The notes below the pieces were generated by a model, which had not been told where the DNA came from, ran no database searches, and was given only the letters and a program-made list of their open reading frames with translations. The position numbers were made by a program, and so were the translations under genes. Below, one piece after another: positions 5,429 through 6,994 of a DNA stretch of 6,994 bases (its first letter is position 1; every line of letters begins with the position of its first letter). Source of the DNA: Streptosporangiaceae bacterium (GTDB taxonomy: Bacteria > Actinomycetota > Actinomycetes > Streptosporangiales > Streptosporangiaceae); the NCBI GenBank assembly GCA_030039095.1, contig JASHQP010000373.1, positions 1-6,994 of the forward strand, given 5' to 3'.

Positions 5429-5720
5429 CCGAGGAGGCGGAAAGCCGGTAGCCGACGAGGCGGAAAGCCGGCAGGCGACGAAACGAGGAGCCGGCAGCGG
5501 GGTGCCGGCAGGCCTGGCCGCCCCGCCGCTTCGCCCGCCACAGGCTGACCGGGAGCAGCAGCACCAGGGACAGCGGCACCAGCCACCACGCGGGAACCGC
5601 GGTCCGGCTGAGCGCGTACGTGATGGCCAGGCTGACCACGACTCCGGCCGCGACCAGCCAGTCGTCGCCGATCACGAAGTCGTACCAGAAGGCGGCGAAG
5701 GCCCGGATGCGCGCGCCCAT
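5277..5720 (-). CDS. Small two-helix membrane protein with an abnormally extended C-terminus
   Basis: The first 66 or so residues look genuine: an aromatic N-terminus (FWYDFVIGDDW, 11-21) followed by two hydrophobic helices (about 21-39 and 43-60) and a basic end (WRAKRR). The ATG at 5720 is 1 nt after the TGA of the upstream ExxE membrane protein, with GGAG (5734-5731) 10 nt before it, so the two are almost certainly coupled and may form one complex. The frame then continues without a stop to 5277, giving 147 residues whose second half is Arg/Pro/Ser-rich, is read through the 23-bp repeats and lies antisense to the chrB-like gene. That tail looks non-natural. Either the original stop (expected near 5520) was lost by mutation or indel, or the protein really is extended. 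I do not recognise a named family. Confidence is high for the N-terminal half and low for the end coordinate. Confidence 0.55.
   Translation of the reverse strand: MGARIRAFAAFWYDFVIGDDWLVAAGVVVSLAITYALSRTAVPAWWLVPLSLVLLLPVSLWRAKRRGGQACRHPAAGSSFRRLPAFRLVGYRLSASSATGFPPRPRTPAPRRPRGTARSPRSPFLLPAAPRRRRRRAGAPVPASSSA
5408..5499. repeat. 23-bp tandem repeat array across the chrB stop codon
   Basis: Four consecutive 23-bp units run 5408-5430, 5431-5453, 5454-5476 and 5477-5499. Units 1 and 2 differ at one base, unit 3 differs from unit 1 at three bases near its end, and unit 4 matches unit 3 at roughly 16 of 23. The shared core is GAGGCGGAAAGCCGG. Unit 1 encodes the last six residues (DEAESR) and TAG of the ChrB-like protein; because 23 is not a multiple of three, later units lie in shifted frames. 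The array looks like slippage duplication of the gene's 3' end. Confidence 0.9.
5490..5509. terminator. Candidate bidirectional terminator hairpin
   Basis: GCCGGCA (5490-5496) and TGCCGGC (5503-5509) form a perfect 7-bp stem with a 6-nt G-rich loop. It lies between two converging operons, 62 nt after the chrB-like stop, at the end of the tandem array. There is no U tract. Position and symmetry are the only support. Confidence 0.4.
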
Positions 5721-5721
5721 G

Positions 5722-6480
5722 TCAGTTCCGCTCCACCGCTGGCACCGGGTTCCCGCGCAGCAGGCCCACCAGCGCCAGCGCGAACACCGCGATGGCCGGG
5801 ATCAGCACGAGCAGCGCCGCGTCCGAGCCCGGCCAGCGCGCTCCGGCGCCCTCGGCCCCCCAGAACGTGCCGAACGCGGTCAGCATGATCCCGACCACGA
5901 ACTTCATCGTGTTCTCGGGCACCCGCTGCAGCGGAGACCTGATGGCCAGGCCCGCGCCGGCGACCAGCACCACCGCGCAGGCCGCCGCCACCGCCGCCAG
6001 CCCGACGTCATGCTGGTTGGCGCCGAACGTCAGCACGATGAACACGACCTCGAGCCCCTCCAGCAGCACGCCCTTGAACGACAGCGTGAACCCGTAGGCG
6101 TCCGGCACCAGCCGCGCCGCCGCGCGCCCCTTGCGGGGCTTCGCCGCGGCCGTGGCCAGCTGCTCGGCGAAGATCCTGCCCTCGTCGTGCAGCGCCTTGT
6201 GGCCGCTCGCCCGCAGGATCGCCTTGCGCAGCCACTGCAGGCCGAACACCAGCAGCAGCGCGCCGACGAACAGCCTCAGGCCGCGCAGCGGCACGTCGGA
6301 CACTGCCGGGCCGAGTGCCGCCACGACGATCACCAGCACGGCCAGCGCTCCGGCCATGCCGCTGGTCGCCGACCGCCAGTCCCTGGCGGTGCCGGCCGCC
6401 AGCACGATCGTGGTCGCCTCGACCGCCTCGACCACACAGGCAAGGAAGACGGCGATGAACAGCGCAGCCCCGGTTCCCAC
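5722..6480 (-). CDS. Seven-helix membrane protein with paired ExxE motifs (COG4280-like)
   Basis: A 252-residue integral membrane protein with about seven helices: a three-helix N-terminal part, a charged cytoplasmic-type loop (about 85-130), and a four-helix C-terminal part. Two helices carry matching acidic motifs: VVEAVEATTIVLAAG (16-30; Glu18, Glu21) and LLEGLEVVFIVLTFGA (139-154; Glu141, Glu144). I recognise it as the uncharacterised family annotated COG4280. The two E-x-x-E helices recall cation transporters of the GDT1/TMEM165 (ExGD) and FTR1 (RExxE) types, so cation transport is a reasonable inference, but neither signature is exact. The GTG at 6480 is supported by AGGAGGT (6490-6484) and by the first helix starting straight away. 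It is followed 1 nt after its stop by a small membrane protein and converges on the MHYT/chrB-like operon. Confidence 0.82.
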   Translation of the reverse strand: MGTGAALFIAVFLACVVEAVEATTIVLAAGTARDWRSATSGMAGALAVLVIVVAALGPAVSDVPLRGLRLFVGALLLVFGLQWLRKAILRASGHKALHDEGRIFAEQLATAAAKPRKGRAAARLVPDAYGFTLSFKGVLLEGLEVVFIVLTFGANQHDVGLAAVAAACAVVLVAGAGLAIRSPLQRVPENTMKFVVGIMLTAFGTFWGAEGAGARWPGSDAALLVLIPAIAVFALALVGLLRGNPVPAVERN

Positions 6481-6506
6481 CGCACCTCCTGATCGTCGCC
6501 TGTAAG

Positions 6507-6542
6507 ACGTTCAGTCTAACGATCGTCATTTTTACTGCGCAA
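6507..6542 (-). promoter_or_regulatory. Promoter of the ExxE membrane protein operon with overlapping dyad
   Basis: On the minus strand TTGCGC (6542-6537) and TAGACT (6518-6513) are 18 bp apart, a plausible sigma-70-type -35/-10 pair, giving a leader of roughly 25 nt before the GTG at 6480. An imperfect inverted repeat, GACGTTC (6507-6513) / GATCGTC (6521-6527), overlaps the -10 and could be an operator. The stretch is unusually AT-rich for this window. Confidence 0.45.
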
Positions 6543-6558
6543 CAGCCGTTATTCCGCT

Positions 6559-6657
6559 TCACCGCCGGCGCCAGACCAGTTGACCGGGGTGTTCGCGCAG
6601 ACGCGTGCGGCACGCGGGGAGCCGGTCGGTCTCCGGCTCGAGCCCGGCGGGTGCCAC
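6559..6657 (-). CDS. Possible 32-residue small protein (low confidence)
   Basis: From GTG 6657-6655 to TGA 6561-6559 the minus strand encodes 32 residues ending in RLREHPGQLVWRRR, a charged amphipathic sequence. The third codon position is G or C in 27 of 32 codons. GGGGAGG (6666-6660) lies upstream but only 2 nt from the GTG, which is too close for a standard SD. A TAG in the same frame just upstream rules out a long truncated gene. It may be a chance frame, or the decayed end of an older gene. Confidence 0.2.
   Translation of the reverse strand: MAPAGLEPETDRLPACRTRLREHPGQLVWRRR
6619..6639. other. 7-bp stem hairpin in the intergenic region before pepA
   Basis: GAGCCGG (6619-6625) and CCGGCTC (6633-6639) pair perfectly across a 7-nt loop. 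It lies between the divergent promoters of the ExxE operon and pepA. No clear function; hairpins of this size are frequent in GC-rich DNA. Confidence 0.3.
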
Positions 6658-6661
6658 GTCC

Positions 6662-6701
6662 TCCCCGGCTAGGCTCAGCAGCTTCCCCGGCTAGGCTCAG
6701 C
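6662..6701. repeat. 18-bp direct repeat upstream of pepA
   Basis: TCCCCGGCTAGGCTCAGC occurs at 6662-6679 and exactly again at 6684-6701 (period 22 bp). The inner octamer CTAGGCTC appears a third time at 6731-6738, where it forms the probable -10 of pepA. Confidence 0.9.
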
Positions 6702-6731
6702 GGCCGGCGATCGCCCCGGCCACGCAGGCAC

Positions 6732-6744
6732 TAGGCTCGGGTAC
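6732..6744 (+). promoter_or_regulatory. Leaderless-type -10 box of pepA
   Basis: TAGGCT (6732-6737) matches TANNNT and ends 7 nt before the GTG at 6745, so transcription would begin at or next to the start codon. There is no SD between them, which fits a leaderless mRNA. No clear -35 is visible. Confidence 0.5.
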
Positions 6745-6994
6745 GTGACAGCGACGTTGCGCACCAGCCAGGAATCCGCCCGCGACGCCCCGGCCGACGT
6801 GATCGTCGTCGGCGTGGCCCAGGGACCCGGCGGGCCGGTGCCAGCGCCGGGCGCCGAGGACGTGGACGCCGCGCTCGGCGGCAATCTCGCGCAGACGCTC
6901 GGCTCGCTGGGCGCCACCGGCAAGGCAGAGGAAGTCACCAGGATCGCGTCGGCCGGGAAGCTGACGGCCCCGCTGATCGCCGCAGTCGGCCTCG
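6745..6994 (+). CDS. pepA: Leucyl aminopeptidase (M17 family), N-terminal part, cut by window end
   Basis: The GTG at 6745 opens a frame that runs to the window end (83 codons). The segment APADVIVVGVAQGPGGPV, then PGAEDVDAALGGNLAQTLGSLGATGKAEEVTRI and KLTAPLIAAVGL, matches the N-terminal macro-like regulatory domain of actinobacterial PepA. PepA is a cytoplasmic, hexameric, two-metal aminopeptidase that removes N-terminal residues from peptides. The catalytic C-terminal domain with its metal ligands lies beyond the window, so activity cannot be judged. The absence of an SD and the well-placed TAGGCT support this GTG as the start. It is divergent from the ExxE membrane operon. Confidence 0.85.
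   Translation, partial: MTATLRTSQESARDAPADVIVVGVAQGPGGPVPAPGAEDVDAALGGNLAQTLGSLGATGKAEEVTRIASAGKLTAPLIAAVGL

Noticed and set aside
5408..5499. CRISPR array
   Set aside because: The 23-bp units are directly adjacent with no spacers and include a stop codon of a coding gene; this is a plain tandem repeat.
4865..6480. Chromate resistance operon
   Set aside because: Only the N-terminal ChrB domain is present; ChrA and ChrB_C are not in the window and the nearby membrane protein is not ChrA.
6505..6530. DtxR/IdeR iron box in the ExxE operon promoter (GTTAGACTGAAC)
   Set aside because: Only about 9 of 19 positions match the consensus when aligned on GTTAG; too weak to claim iron regulation.

Overview
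The window comes from a high-GC Gram-positive bacterium, most likely an actinomycete. The evidence is very GC-rich third codon positions, GTG and TTG starts, putative leaderless promoters, and the gene families present (NarL-type two-component pair, standalone MHYT proteins, tandem VOC protein, actinobacterial-type leucyl aminopeptidase). No rRNA, tRNA, transposase, phage gene or CRISPR array was seen.

Layout from left to right. Bases 2-109 are the last 35 codons of an unidentified + strand gene. After it comes a long, nearly perfect inverted repeat (140-198). A coupled histidine kinase / response regulator pair follows (291-1490 and 1487-2161, GTGA overlap). It converges on a minus-strand two-domain VOC (glyoxalase-like) protein (2196-2906), and a short hairpin lies between the stop codons. 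The VOC leader carries a 26-bp-period direct duplication that creates two overlapping mini-ORFs.

Next, on the + strand, are two tandem paralogues of the seven-helix MHYT sensor family (3093-3974 and 4038-4919). They align without gaps at about 51% identity. The second has all three MHYT-type motifs; the first has lost two of the three motif histidines. A ChrB N-terminal-domain protein (about 4865-5428) overlaps the end of the second. Its stop codon lies in the first unit of a 23-bp tandem array (5408-5499).

Converging from the right, on the minus strand, are a seven-helix membrane protein with two E-x-x-E motifs (COG4280-like, 5722-6480) and a small two-helix membrane protein starting 1 nt after its stop (start at 5720). 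The small protein's frame does not close where expected and runs through the repeat array into the antisense of chrB. At the right edge, pepA (leucyl aminopeptidase) starts at 6745 and is cut by the window end. It is preceded by three copies of CTAGGCTC, the last of which fits the -10 box of a leaderless promoter.

Working hypothesis: bases 2990-6540 form a metal- or redox-related membrane module (intact MHYT sensor, histidine-poor MHYT paralogue, soluble ChrB_N protein, ExxE membrane protein plus small partner). Individual family calls are fairly secure; the idea that they work together is inference from gene order.
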